DNA of 64,000 nucleotides, from NCBI GenBank assembly GCA_033439685.1, contig JAUEDM010000002.1:1798001-1862000 (forward strand), written 5' to 3'. The stretch comes from Apodospora peruviana (lineage: Eukaryota > Ascomycota > Sordariomycetes > Sordariales > Lasiosphaeriaceae). How positions within the stretch are numbered: position 1 is the stretch's first letter; each line of letters starts with the position of its first letter. Below are positions 35,118-47,118 of this stretch, piece after piece. Position numbers and translations under genes: made by a program. Under the pieces are notes generated by a model. It did no database searches and had not been told where the DNA came from. It saw only the letters and a program-made list of their open reading frames with translations.

Positions 35118-37470
35118 GGGCCCTTCCCCACGAGGCACACTCCCTTTTCACTTCAAAAGAATGATGCGGTGCAAGATGGTCCCACGGCAGACTACCAGCT
35201 AGCTGGATCACCCTCCCTACTTTTTGGGACGCGCTGCGCGCAGTGATGTGATGACTTTATGATATGCCCCACGCAACCCGGCCGCGGCGGCGATTAGATG
35301 GACGAAGGCTTTTACATTTCGCGATACCCTCATGGAGCAGGCAGGGCCAAGCTGCCCTGCTGCCATTTCACAGCCGGGTATTTATTACCCTTCTCGGATA
35401 GACTTTGGGACAGCGGACAGGCTTTGAGGGTTTATGGCACAACAGGACAAGGACGATGCTTGCATCTGAAAGCATACGGCTTGAGGGCGACGGAGAGGAT
35501 TTCCTTTATATACCTTCGTGTCTCTTGGCATCTGGGAGACGATTTTTTTCTTTTTAACTTTCACTACAGTCGCTTCATCGCTCGCGCGTTTTATATTCTA
35601 TAGACTTGTGTGCTTGATATCATTCTTGTAAATACTTGGTGTGAATGCCACTTTTGGAGAAACTATTATTCATTGCCATGCTTGGAAGTTGAAGCAGATT
35701 TGCAAGCGCTGCTACTGCTAACATAATTGGAGTTGTATCGGATGTCTTGACATGATAGGATACCGTCTTACAAAGTCGGTCGCGGATCCCGCTTACCTGC
35801 TGCCTCTCTCCGTCCGGACGAGATAACAAGATTATTTCGGTTATACTATATGCTTGGTAATAGAGGTGATGATTGCACGACGAGGTCAGTGGTCACAGAC
35901 TAAGGTAAGGTACCTTTTTCCGTCGTGCCTGGGTTGCCCAAACTCAACCCAGCCCGGAACTTACATGGCGGGCGGGCGGCGGCAGGACGACCATTCATTC
36001 TTCTTGGCATATATACCACGATTTGTCTCGATTGTACACTTCCTCTTTTGTGCGCATATATCTCTTTTCACAGCTGGTCGGTCATATGACCTCTAATTAA
36101 TCCCTGAAATCGGCCGTCCTTTGTCCCCGCCACATGCTCTACCCCTTTTTGTTGTCCGTTTCCCCTTTGGCGGCATGATATCAGCTCTCTTTTTTCTCTC
36201 TGGACACTGCCTACCTAGACAATGAGCCATCCATCCACTCTTTGTAACCATTTTTGTCATTATCTCCTTTGTTCACTACCTACGTGACCTATGTGATACC
36301 TAACCCGGGCCAAATGTTATTGTACCTATGCGTGTACATGAAGTGGTTATTGGGCTTGGCTGTACGGTATCACGTTTGACGAACGGCGAGTCCCCTCTCC
36401 CACGAGACCAATAGCTAGGTATATCCTATGGATTCACTCCAGTAACACAACGGCTCATCCCGCTCGCAGTCAGTCTCTTCCCACTCGTTGTCTTTCAAGT
36501 AAGGTAGGTAGTTAGTTGTTTCAGCCTTTGCTGCAGTGTTCTCCGAATCTTAATGTAAAAGATAATGCGACGCCATAATTCCCTTTTGGGGAGTTAGATC
36601 CCCTTGTTGGGATGTGTAGATCTAGACAGCCAGATCATCCGGAACGTACCAATAAGAAAGAAACGAACCAACGGAGTGGTGTTTGAAAGATTCGGGTGCG
36701 GCAGGCTTGGGTTGTTTGTTCCCGAAGGAAGGTTTGACATGATACATGTAGATTAGATATGAGACAATGGCTCGTCCGCCTCCCCATTCTTCAGCTGAGT
36801 GGCGTTTGCTCAATCCCCCCTATCCCACCCGGATCAACGGGAGATCCAGCTCAGCTGCTCGGATAGGTACATCGGACGTGGGGAGGTGTGCGCGTATACG
36901 TAGATCGATCATAAGACGCCGGGTGTTATTAACCTGACCCTTCCCCTCTACCGCTTAGATCTATCTAGGTAGTCAGCTGAATACCAGAACAACCTTACTG
37001 TGTGTATGTTATGTGCACCTAGGTACACGAACAACAATGACCCGGGTCGGTGATGAGACGAATATGTTAATTCAGGCGGATAAATAATCTGACAGATCGA
37101 CGCATCCGCACATGCGCGCGCCTGTGTGCAGCAGCGCATAAACATTGAAATGATCTGTCTACTAGGCAACAGGCAGGACGGACGGGGAAAGATGTTCTGG
37201 AAAGATTTATAACCACGGAAATTGGGAGATCACCCAAACAACCAGAGGCTGACCGACAGCCAACCCGGTTGGATTCTAAACCAATATACAAGTTCATGCC
37301 ATACTTCAGATGAAAGTTCACCCGGGAGTTGATTCCACCAGGGCAACGCAGTAATGGGCTCTAGTTCTATGCCCCAAAGAAAGCCACTGACTGACCGACG
37401 TAAACTGCCATCTCATTCCTGATCTATATTCGTCCTACTCAAGGTATTTAGTCTATCTACCTAGCACCTA
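35118..37470. other. Intergenic region between the secreted protein and VPS54
   Basis: Both flanking genes end here, so it should hold two 3' UTRs, but 2.35 kb is more than they need. Frames up to 101 codons (35298-35603) show no domain. CCTAGGTA-type motifs occur at about 36413-36421, 36961-36972 and 37016-37026. Confidence 0.45.
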
Positions 37471-40400
37471 CTAGGCATTATCATTGCCGCTGCCTTCGGC
37501 ATCCCCGTTCCTCTCCACCGATGATGCCCCAACTTGAGCTTCAGGCTCAGCATTTTCATCTTCGAGAGACTTCTTTTCCACCTCCTCATCCTTCTTCCCT
37601 GCTGCGGCATTCGACTTGGGAGAAGATGACGCCGGGGCGGGAGGCGCCTTGATTTCCTTGCGACTGATAATATTGACCAGATGATCGCCCGCATCCTCGA
37701 ACCCATCAATCTTGCCTAAGCGCGACTGCAGATATTCGACATCGCGTAGCATGCTACAACACACTGTCAGTATATATATCATAGCGTACCTCTGACTGTG
37801 AGACGTACCGATCCCGACCAACATCCGTGACAGGCTCTAAGCTTCGTAGCGCCGCACCAAAAGTATCCTTATAATTCTTGAAGATGGGCAGCATGATCAT
37901 ACGGATCGTGCTCTCGGGCAGCTGCTTAGTTAGATTCTTGTGCAATCTGATGGTCTCCTTTGTCAATGTTTCCATGTATTCGTGTACCGATTTGGGATCC
38001 CTTGCCTCCCAATCTAGGGCTTTCATCTTCTTGGCCGCGACAAGCGCTCGCCCACTCATTATTTCGACGAGCTTGTCATAGATGCTGTTTTGGTGTTCTT
38101 GATAGAGCCGCCTGACTTTGTCAAACTCGGCCATGACGGCCGATACGTTCGGGCCGGAGCCACAGTGCCGGCGAACAAACTCGCGGACATGTGGGATGAG
38201 GGTAGCAATGAAGGCGAGAGATTGTGACGCTAAAGCAAGGTGGTTCGTGGTGATGTGCTTGAGGCCGGCTGAACGGGTTGCGCCGGCCCCGAGAATAAGC
38301 TGCGTGCAGCGAGAGTTGAAAAGCTGGAGATACGCGACGAGCGATGACGATATATCCGTGGTCACAGAGGGGATGCCAACAATAAGGTGCAGGAACTGCC
38401 CTATACCGTTCATGCACAAGACTGCCGACTCAGGGAGCAGGAAGTTCTCGCCCTCGATGACAGTACTCCGAGTCTTTGCCTTGCTAGTGCCGTTGATCTG
38501 GCCGAGGTCGTCATCGCCAGTGTTGCCACCATCGTCCTGCTCGTCATTCTCGTCACCATATGGTATCCAGATCTTAGTACCTTCCGACCACCCCGGGTCA
38601 TCTCTGGTACTCCCTTCCAGTATACGGTTTAGCAGTTCGGAATTCTTCTCGTTGAAATCGGTGAACGACCATTGGTCTGACTCCATGCCTTGAGCAAGCT
38701 TTTGCATCTCAGCGTCTCCATGTTGCGTTACAAAGTCCTTGATGTGACCATTAACAAGAGTTTTAAGTTTTGTTCCACTCCGTCCCGAAATGGCCTCGCA
38801 CTCGTTTGCAAAATGTAGGTTGAGGGTAAAGTATCGAAGGAACCACATCAGACCGAGATGCGTGCTCTGGTTTGATCGTACCCTTAGTAACTTTACAATC
38901 TTCTCCTGGGCAATGTCGACGGCTTGTCCAAGGAGGTTTGATATATCCAAGGCTTTGTGTATTTCTTCCTGGGCCTCTAGGGCTGCGATGGACGGGCGCC
39001 TGCCTGTGGGACTGAATGGGGGCGATTTGAGAGGTTTGCCCTCTGAGGGTCCCGAAGCGTCTCCGATAGTGCTGGCAACGTCTAGCAAGACCTTCGCCTG
39101 AGTGCTTAGCCTCCTCATAGTCTCTGTCACGCCAATGTAAATTTTGACGAAGAGATCCTCGGCGTCGCGTGGGTCCATGGCTCGCAGATTACGGGCCAGG
39201 GCCATCGACTTCTCCTGTTGAGTGCGTTGGCTCCCGCCCGTCATAGTGGATGACGATACGATCGACTGGTTATCGTCATCGTTGGAGCTGGGCAATTGTT
39301 GTCGAATGATATTTCTGATCTCTCGTAAAGAAGCCTCCCGATATGCGGCTGCCGCAGTAGTGAGATGCTTCGCTCGTTGCAGACCTGTTAAGATTGGCAA
39401 AAGATCTGCACGTAGTCCATCGATAGTGGAAAGATATGACGGGAAAGCCGAGGGCTCGCGACCGTGACCTCCTCGAGAGCGCATCGAGGCGCTACTCCAA
39501 CGCATTAAAACCTCTTGGTTGGATACCTGTTCGACATGGCGACGTAGATCCCCAATCAAGAGGGCGAGGAACCTCGACTCGTAGGCTTTTCCAACTCGGA
39601 ATCGGAGCGTGTCAAGATCGCTACTCACGCCCTGAAGGGCTGTTGTACCTCGCAGGTCTCTCAGTTGCATATCTGGACGGCTGCTGTGAGAAGATCCTTG
39701 CTCTCCGGCGATTAACCTCTCGAGCGCACCAATATTGTCAAGGGCACTGTCGACTTCTCCTGCATCAACCAAAGACTCGCACACCGCAAGCCCGCCCACA
39801 ACCTCTCTAAGCTGCTCAACAGCATCATGCAACTGCTGTAAATTCTCCCATCTTCGATGCTGCTGAACAATGTCCAAGCCTCGGGTGGCGATTTCCTCGT
39901 CTAGGCTCTCTAGCTCTTTTCTCAACGCCTTGATCCGCTCTACGGATTCTGCAGCCTCCGAGTGCAGTTCCCGGAGGGAGCCAAGAGCAGTGAAGAATGT
40001 GGTTGACGCAGTCGATATTGACTGGATCAGATGCATTTCAATGGTGTCCATGTACCAAGATAGCTTCTCCTGCAATATAGCGTTCGTAGCAAGCGCCTTG
40101 CGAGGCGCAGCTGCCTGCCCATTGGAAGCTCCCCTCTCACCCATGGCCTGCGCAGGCCGCACCACCTCAGACCGTTCACTGACGACGTCGAATATGCGAG
40201 GGTTTTCAAGGTGGAAGTCATCGTCAAAGTAGACTGTCGGGATTGTTGATAACGGTGGAGGACCATGCGCCCCGCCTCTCCTGAAGCTGCCTCCGCTCCT
40301 CCGTAGCGGACTTGGTGGTTCGATCGAGGATACGGAGCTAATAGATGCCGCGGATGTCCTCCTTGATGCGCCAGGGCGCTTACTTGGCCTCAAATGGCCG

Positions 40401-40975
40401 TCATCCGCTGTGTCTGAGAGGCCATCAAACCTCCCAGTTCGCCTGGATATAATAGCGGACCCTCCGTCATCTTCATCCGCCTGGAACCGTCGTAATTGCT
40501 CATACAGCACGCCAACCTGGGCCAAATAGGGCTTGAACTCGGATGCATCGACGTGAGGGATGTTGGTGAGCGTCACCGGTGGTATGTCTCGTGCGGTGGG
40601 GGGTTTGTGTGTGCTCGAAGTAGGCGGGGCGGTATGTGGTACGAGTCCGGTCCGGACTATCGGCGGCTGTAGTAACGTCGAGATGGCATTTCGCCCTGTT
40701 TCAAGCACCGCCTCGGACCAACTGCCCGCTGATGTATCCAACGATCCGCCAATCGAATGAATGGAGCTCGCTGTCGAGCCTCGACGCTGATGGGACGGCC
40801 GCTGGGGGCTATGGGAGCGAGTTCCTTTCCTGCAAGATGTTAGCGATTGAACCACATGGGTTGTCGCAAGCTGTATGGCATCGCACCCGTGGAAGGGGAA
40901 GTCGCCGCGAGGCCCAGCCTGGACCGTCGGCGACAAGCTGTCGACCGACTTGCGCGCCCCCGAATTCGAAAACAT
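37471..40975 (-). CDS. VPS54: GARP complex subunit VPS54
   Basis: A tethering-complex subunit that works with VPS51, 52 and 53 at the trans-Golgi to capture vesicles returning from endosomes. Three exons, 40887-40975, 37809-40829 and 37471-37753, give 1,130 residues. The N-terminal 250 residues are Ser/Arg/Pro-rich and disordered. The helical core starts near NAILQEKLSWYMDTIEMHL and contains heptad-rich helices (RELHSEAAESVERIKALRKEL in pieces). The conserved C-terminal domain includes HLGLMWFLRYFTLNLHFANE, FLHLIVGIPSV and the block LHKNLTKQLPESTIRMIMLP ending FKNYKDTFGAAL. The tail is acidic. The first intron (40830-40886) is 57 nt with a CTAAC branch and TTGCAG acceptor; its length is a multiple of three, so retention would not break the frame. 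The second intron has a GTACGT donor. Confidence 0.95.
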
Positions 40976-41794
40976 GATATCTCATCAAGCCCTGCCTCCC
41001 CAGCCTCAAGGAAATGTGCAAACAGAGATGCCAGTCATCCAGGAAGAGAGGAACTGGCAATATGGCGAAAGTCGAGCTGTAAGGTGCCAGGTCACCGGGG
41101 TATCATAGCTACCTAGGTAGGGAGCTACCTGTAACGTGTAGGAATCGAAGGTATTTAAGTTAGGATGGCGATAGCATCAACCCCTGAATAAGATTCGCAG
41201 CTAACAAAAAGCCAAACTAGATGAGGTGTAATGGAAAGTTAAACCACAAGTGAGCGCGACGGAATTCGATGTCGTCTGCGCCGCAGATGATTGCGAATTT
41301 ATCAATGCTGGATCTCAAGTGCTGAGGTGTTCCTTCATTCAGCGCCACGAATCTTAGCTGATACCAGCCAACCAGGCCACCCTAGCAGTGCATCGCCTAA
41401 CAGCATCCTTACCCAATGCGTCTGGTTGGCGGTCGGCTGCGGCCTGCCCAAGCTTACTCAGTGGTTTAATTCAATACCCTCGCAGCAAGCATGATGTAGT
41501 ACTCTATGCAACTACTGGTATCTACTAGTCGGCTAAGCCAGGTGGCCAGCCAGCGACGTAAAAGTGGAGTAGGTCATTAACATCCCTGCAATGATTTCGC
41601 GTTCAGATTCCGCGTCGCGGTTGACACCAACCCTTTTTACGCGTCGCGCTGGCCTTCCAGATTGAATCAAACCCCCCTTTCGGCGCCTGCGACAGTGGAA
41701 CCCCTCTCAGCCATCTCCCTCCCAACCCTCAACACCAAACTTTTGTGGCCGAACAGATCACGACTTCACATTCAGACCCTCTGTCAAGTTCAAA
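40976..41794. promoter_or_regulatory. Divergent promoter region VPS54 / MCM5
   Basis: The 819 bases between two outward-facing starts. It holds a cluster of MluI-box-like sites near the MCM5 side (41595-41648) and a CTACCTAGGTAG palindrome-like motif at about 41110-41121. Confidence 0.6.
41595..41648 (+). promoter_or_regulatory. MluI-box-like (MCB) cluster upstream of MCM5
   Basis: TTTCGCG at 41595-41601, CGCGTCGCG at 41611-41619 and a perfect ACGCGT inside ACGCGTCGCG at 41639-41648 lie 150-200 bases before the MCM5 start codon. ACGCGT is the binding site of MBF, the G1/S factor that drives replication genes including MCM subunits in yeasts. Regulation here is inferred from the match and position. 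Confidence 0.6.
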
Positions 41795-44131
41795 ATGGAT
41801 CGCCAATCTGTCTTTTCAAGTCGCCTTTACCCGGCATCGTTTGGCGAAAACGAAGACACCAATTCCCAAGTGCGGGCCCAGCTTGAGTCGTTCATTCTCG
41901 ACTTCAGACTCGACAACATTTTCATCTACAGGTTCGAGCCCTCGCCACAGCCCACTTGCATTAGTATATCAACTAACATGAAAACTGAAGAGATCAACTA
42001 CGGGAGAATGCGTTGCTCAAGAAATATTACTGTGATGTAAACATTAGCGACTTGATCAAGTTCAACGAGGAGATCGCTCACAGGCTGGTCACCGAACCCG
42101 CGGAGATTATTCCTCTGGTAAATATCGTTCGCATTGGTTTCAATCTGGTACGCTCACTAACCCCGATCTTGACAGTTTGAAGCAGCGCTGAAGAGGTGCA
42201 CACACCGAATCGTCTTTCCTCACGCGACCAAGGTCGACCTGCCAGAACACCAGTTGCTTCTGCATTCGAATGCCGAAGATGTCTCGATCCGCAACCTGGA
42301 CTCCCTCACAATTTCCCGCCTCGTAAGAGTGCCTGGTATTGTCATCGGCGCTTCCGTCATGTCGTCCAAGGCAACAGAGCTCCACATACAGTGCCGCAAT
42401 TGCGGACATGTCGAAGATCTCCATGTTCTCGGTGGCTTTAGTGGTGTGACACTCCCGCGGATGTGCGGCAGGAAAAGAACGCCAGGCGACCACACAGAAA
42501 AGTGCCCCATGGACCCGTACTTCGTCATGCACGAGAAATCCAAATTTGTCGACCAGCAGATCATCAAGCTCCAGGAGGCACCGGATCAAGTGCCTGTCGG
42601 CGAGCTGCCTCGCCACGTGCTGATATCAGCAGATCGCTATCTTACGAACCGTGTAGTGCCGGGATCGCGCTGCACAGTGATGGGCATCTTCTCCATCTAC
42701 CAGAGCAAAGGATCCAAGAACTCGACGAGTAACGCCGTTGCCATCCGAACCCCCTACTTGCGTGCGACTGGCATCCAGACAGACATCGACCAGACGGCCA
42801 AAGGGCAGGCCGTCTTCTCCGAAGAGGAAGAGCAAGAATTCTTGGAGCTCAGCCGACGCCCAGATCTCTACAATGTTATGGCTAACTGCATCGCGCCGTC
42901 AATCTACGGCAATCGCGACATCAAAAAGGCCATTTTGTGCCTGTTGCTCGGCGGCTCCAAGAAGATTCTTCCCGACGGAATGAGACTTCGTGGTGACATT
43001 AACGTCTTGATGCTTGGTGACCCCGGTACAGCCAAATCTCAACTCTTGAAGTTTGTCGAGAAAGTTGCACCCATCGCTATCTACACGTCCGGTAAAGGTT
43101 CCTCTGCCGCCGGTCTGACGGCTTCAGTCCAGCGGGACCACTCCACTCGCGAGTTCTATCTTGAGGGAGGTGCCATGGTGCTTGCTGATGGCGGTGTTGT
43201 CTGTATCGACGAGTTCGACAAGATGCGGGACGAGGACAGAGTAGCAATCCACGAAGCTATGGAACAGCAGACCATCTCCATCGCAAAAGCCGGCATCACG
43301 ACCATTCTGAACGCGAGGACATCCGTCCTTGCTGCTGCCAACCCCATCTTTGGTCGCTACGACGACATGAAGACGCCCGGAGAGAACATCGACTTCCAGA
43401 CCACGATTCTGTCCCGTTTCGACATGATCTTCATCGTCAGGGATGAGCACGAACGAGGCAAGGACGAGCGGATTGCCAAGCACGTCATGGGAATCCACAT
43501 GGGTGGTCGTGGCGTCGAGGAGAAGAACGAGTCCGAGATTCCGGTCGACAAGATGAAGCGATACATCAGTTACTGCAAAGCGTAAGTTTTTTTCCGCCCA
43601 AATCAAAGCAAAGTCCACCCTAACTGATTGTTATACAGTCGCTGTGCCCCACGCCTAAGCGAGGCCGCCGCCGAGAAGCTATCGTCCCACTTCGTCGCCA
43701 TTAGGAAACAGGTCCACGCCTCCGAGGTGGAAGCCAACACCCGTTCCTCCATTCCAATCACGGTCCGCCAGCTCGAGGCCATCGTGCGCATCACCGAGTC
43801 GCTCGCGAAACTGAGCCTGTCGCCCGTCGCGACGGAGAAGCACGTAGACGAGGCCATCCGGCTTTTCCTCTGCTCCACCATGGACGCCGTCAACCAGGGC
43901 AGCAGCCAGGGCTCGCGCGAGCTCAACGAGGAGGTTAATCGTGTTGAGGCCGAGCTCAAGCGCCGCCTGCCGATCGGCTGGAGCACGAGCCTGGCGACGC
44001 TGCGGCGCGAGATGGTCGAGGGTAAAGGGTTCAGCGAGGCCGCGCTGAACAGGGCGCTGATGATCCTGCAGCGCAGGGATACTATCATGTTCAGGAACCA
44101 GGGCGCGCAGGTGTACAGGAATGGTGCATGA
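41795..44131 (+). CDS. MCM5: DNA replication licensing factor MCM5
   Basis: One of six subunits of the MCM2-7 replicative helicase, loaded on origins in G1. Four exons, 41795-41931, 41991-42117, 42176-43581 and 43639-44131, give 720 residues. The N-terminus MDRQSVFSSRLYPASF is typical of MCM5. The zinc finger CRNC...C...C begins near residue 160. The AAA+ core has Walker A GDPGTAKS at about residue 369, Walker B CIDEFD at about 430 and the arginine finger SRFD near 500, with IAPSIYGNRDIKKA in front. The C-terminal winged-helix region follows ITVRQLEAIVRITESLAKL. All four exon joins restore conserved segments, for example FIYRDQLRENALLKK across intron 1. It is divergent from VPS54 and has MluI-box-like sites upstream. 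Confidence 0.98.
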
Positions 44132-44633
44132 TGATATCGTTGATTTTATTTTCTTTGCGGTTTCGTCTGTGAGTGGCAAGTAATCATCGATCTGTCTTGT
44201 TTTGTCTGGAAATAAGGACTGCTGCGCGCGGTGCAGGGCGTATGGAGTTTGTTTTAGATGTTAGTTTACAGTGAGATGGGCATGTGGATGAGAAATGGGA
44301 CCCAAAGTGATGTCTGATTTTTCTTCACTCCATGTAATAGATGTGGTTTGCTTATCTAACCATGTTGATAGCTTTACCTGGGTAGACGAATTACCCCTGC
44401 TCGGTCAGGGGCGTGGAAAAGTATCAAGACGAACAACTGTCTGTCTCAGTGATAAAATGGTTTCAAGAACGAACAAAAATATAAGTTAAGCCGAATGGTG
44501 AGCTAAGTCGAAAATGGAGGTCATTCGGTCGTCATAAAATATCAATATATGGAGGCATCTATCTCCGTCGCATGGCAATGCATCTTCTTCGATCTAACAA
44601 TAATCCAATTCAAACCTTCAATAAGCTTGATCT
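44132..44633. other. Convergent intergenic region MCM5 / AMP-binding-like gene
   Basis: About 500 A/T-rich bases between two facing stop codons, presumably both 3' UTRs. Nothing else is visible. Confidence 0.5.
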
Positions 44634-46404
44634 TCAAACATAAGCCAAGGTGTTATCATCACGCATGACACCCACCACACCCAGCGCGACTTCATCGCCG
44701 GCAACACAAGGGCCTCTAACGATAATCTAGTCGCACAACATGTTAGTTCAGTGGAAGACCTCCAAGATGGGGTGCTAAAACACATACCTCTCCTTTGCTC
44801 AAGGCATCAGTCGTTTTATGCTCGGCCGTGTCCCGGAGCATGATCTCGGTGCTCGTCAGAGGCGGGCCAAAGTGCGAGCACTCATCGTTGAAGACGCGGT
44901 AGTCATAAAAGCCCGTCTGCGCTGCCGCGCCGGCAACCTTGGCCGACGTCAGGGCATACATAATGCGGGCACCGGTGTAGATGCGCAGGTCCGAGATCGT
45001 CGTCGACGACAGCCGGGGGGTTCCGGCGCCAACCCGCTCGGCGGCGAAGATGAGGCGCAACTTGCCTGGCTTGGCGGTGATGGCGGGCCGGAGCCGGTCG
45101 TACCAGCCGGTCACCAGAGACGCCGCGGGCATGACGCCGTATTGCGTCAAATCACGAGTTTGCAGCCAGTGAAGGTTCCGCGCAATGACGGACGTGAGAG
45201 CGCTGCTGGTCTCCCGGTGCGTCTTGAGCAGTGCCTCGGGTGTGGTAACAAGTATGGTCGGGGCGATGCCGCGCGTAGCCACAGCAAGGTCGTTGGCCTT
45301 AGGAGCGACCGAGTTGAAAGCGACGGAGGCGTTTGAGTAGAGCGCCGCGAGGGTCAGGACCAGAGTGTGCGTGTTTGCTAGCGAATCGGCCGGAAGGAAA
45401 AGATCCTCGGGGCCCATCCTTTGGGCTGTCGGAAGGGTGAAGATCTGTGAGGCAATGGCAGACACTAGGTTGGCAGCGGTGAAACGGACCATTTCCTCAA
45501 CCGTGCCTGGCTTGGACTGCCAGAAGATGGTGACATCGCGGGGCTCCTTCTGGCCTTCAAGCGGGGGCAAGACCTTTCCGGCATCAACTGGGGAATCGGT
45601 GATAATGTCTTGCCATGTGGAAACATTGACGCTGCCACCAGTACCCTGGGGTACCTCGTTCCAGTCCATGTGCTTGCTACCCTCATCCACAACCCAAACC
45701 AACTGGCGCAGGGATGGGTAGTTCTTCACAACGATATCGAACGGGAAGGAGCCGGGGGCTGTAACAACGGTGTCGGCAGCAGACCGGCGCAGCATGGAGA
45801 TAACAGCATCATCCGGCTGGTCAAAGGGCAGGATAATGGCTGTCATGTTGTAGAAGGCGCATGCAAAGAGCGTGGCGATCAACTCAACTGAGTTTGGGAG
45901 ATAGATGACCACACGATTTCCACCCTGGTCGGAAATATGCTGGCCGATCAAGTTGATCTGGCGGGTGATGTCGTCGAGGGCGTGGTCGGTGACATGCTCG
46001 GTGCCCAAGACGGTGAGGATACGTCCGGTCTTACCCTTCGCCGGACCTTCGTCCTGGACTCCGGCAATAGCCTGACGCCAGATATCACGCAGATCGCCAT
46101 CACGACCTCTCGCCCACTTGGAAGCACCCAGGTCCTTGACGTTCAATCCTGTGTTCAACGGCATGCCGTGGGGAGCCGACTGAGATCGGTAGACGGGCGA
46201 TTCGCCCTCATTGCGGACCGGCGAAGCTTGGGCCTGGCGAGCAAGCAGCAAGGGATGGGTGTCCGGATCCCGGCGCGTGAAGATTTGGTAGGTCAACAAG
46301 CCGACAAAGAGGGTGACGATAAGGCTGGTGTAAACATTCCACTGGCCAAAGAGCCCGGTGATGTCCTCATCGAGCTGGAGCAGCAGGTTGTCGAAGAAGC
46401 CCAT
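44634..46404 (-). CDS. Membrane-anchored AMP-binding (ANL-like) protein, probably inactive
   Basis: The protein resembles the N-terminal domain of acyl-CoA synthetase/adenylate-forming enzymes. Two exons, 44788-46404 and 44634-44726, give 569 residues; splicing adds IIVRGPCVAGDEVALG to the end. A hydrophobic segment near residues 26-42 (SLIVTLFVGLLTYQIF) suggests an N-terminal membrane anchor. VVIYLPNSVELIATLFACAF and AIILPFDQPDDAV match the family core. However, the glycine/serine-rich phosphate loop expected after the central strand reads TIFWQSKPGTVEEMV, without the SGTTG-PKG pattern, and no YGxTE motif is visible. The C-terminal lid domain is missing. Adenylation activity is therefore unlikely; a scaffold role is conceivable but unproven. 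The start at 46404 is the first true ATG. Confidence 0.82.
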
Positions 46405-47118
46405 GTTGACTGTTGACACTGACGCGCGTCGGCGCGATGGGGAAGAAACTCAAGCTCGATTCGACCGAACTATCGATTGTCGTCGGTATTGCTGTTGGTC
46501 CCAGTCATGCAGGAAAGCTCGAAGCTGTGAAGTGTGTGACAGCTTAGCTCGGACGACGCGGGAGGAGACCTCGTTGGAGCTGATACTATTTGGAAAAGCG
46601 GATGGCAGGATGGCGGGGTGTAAGGCTAAACGCGCCGACGACAGTGGGACCCTGAACTGCGTATAAGCGGCTCGCCCAATCTGTTCGTTATCGGAGTCCG
46701 CTGGCGAGCGGAGCGACAGGTGGCGGGACCTGTGTGACAGCTGAATAAAGCCTCCTGCAGCTGCAATGGCCTCTTCACCCTGAAAGGCCTGGACCGATCG
46801 CGCTAACGTCGCCTGGGGAGCAGTGCAGCAACGTGCAAGCCCGTTACTTGTTGACTTTCGCGATTCTTCGCATCTTCATTCCGGTCCAAATCCACCATCG
46901 ACACCTTAAACACAAACGACAGGCGCACAATCTCTGCGCTACCACGGCTTCGGCCGCTCGACACTAACCCTTTTAGCAGCAGGATTTTTTTTACAGCTTC
47001 TCAACTTGCCCAGAGCTGCGCGCTTCTTCGCCCAACCGAGCACAGTTATCGATACCACCAACTCATAAACGACACGACATCTAGTAACCGCCAGTCAGGC
47101 CGAGGTCTGCCGTCAACG
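46405..47118. promoter_or_regulatory. Divergent promoter region AMP-binding-like gene / POM34
   Basis: A 714-base region between outward-facing starts. It contains GCGCG-rich stretches near 46425-46440. No gene is seen. Confidence 0.5.

Noticed and set aside
34554..35138. Open frame of 194 codons antisense to the secreted protein
   Set aside because: It mirrors the G/C-rich third positions of the real gene; it has no domain and lacks its own regulatory context.
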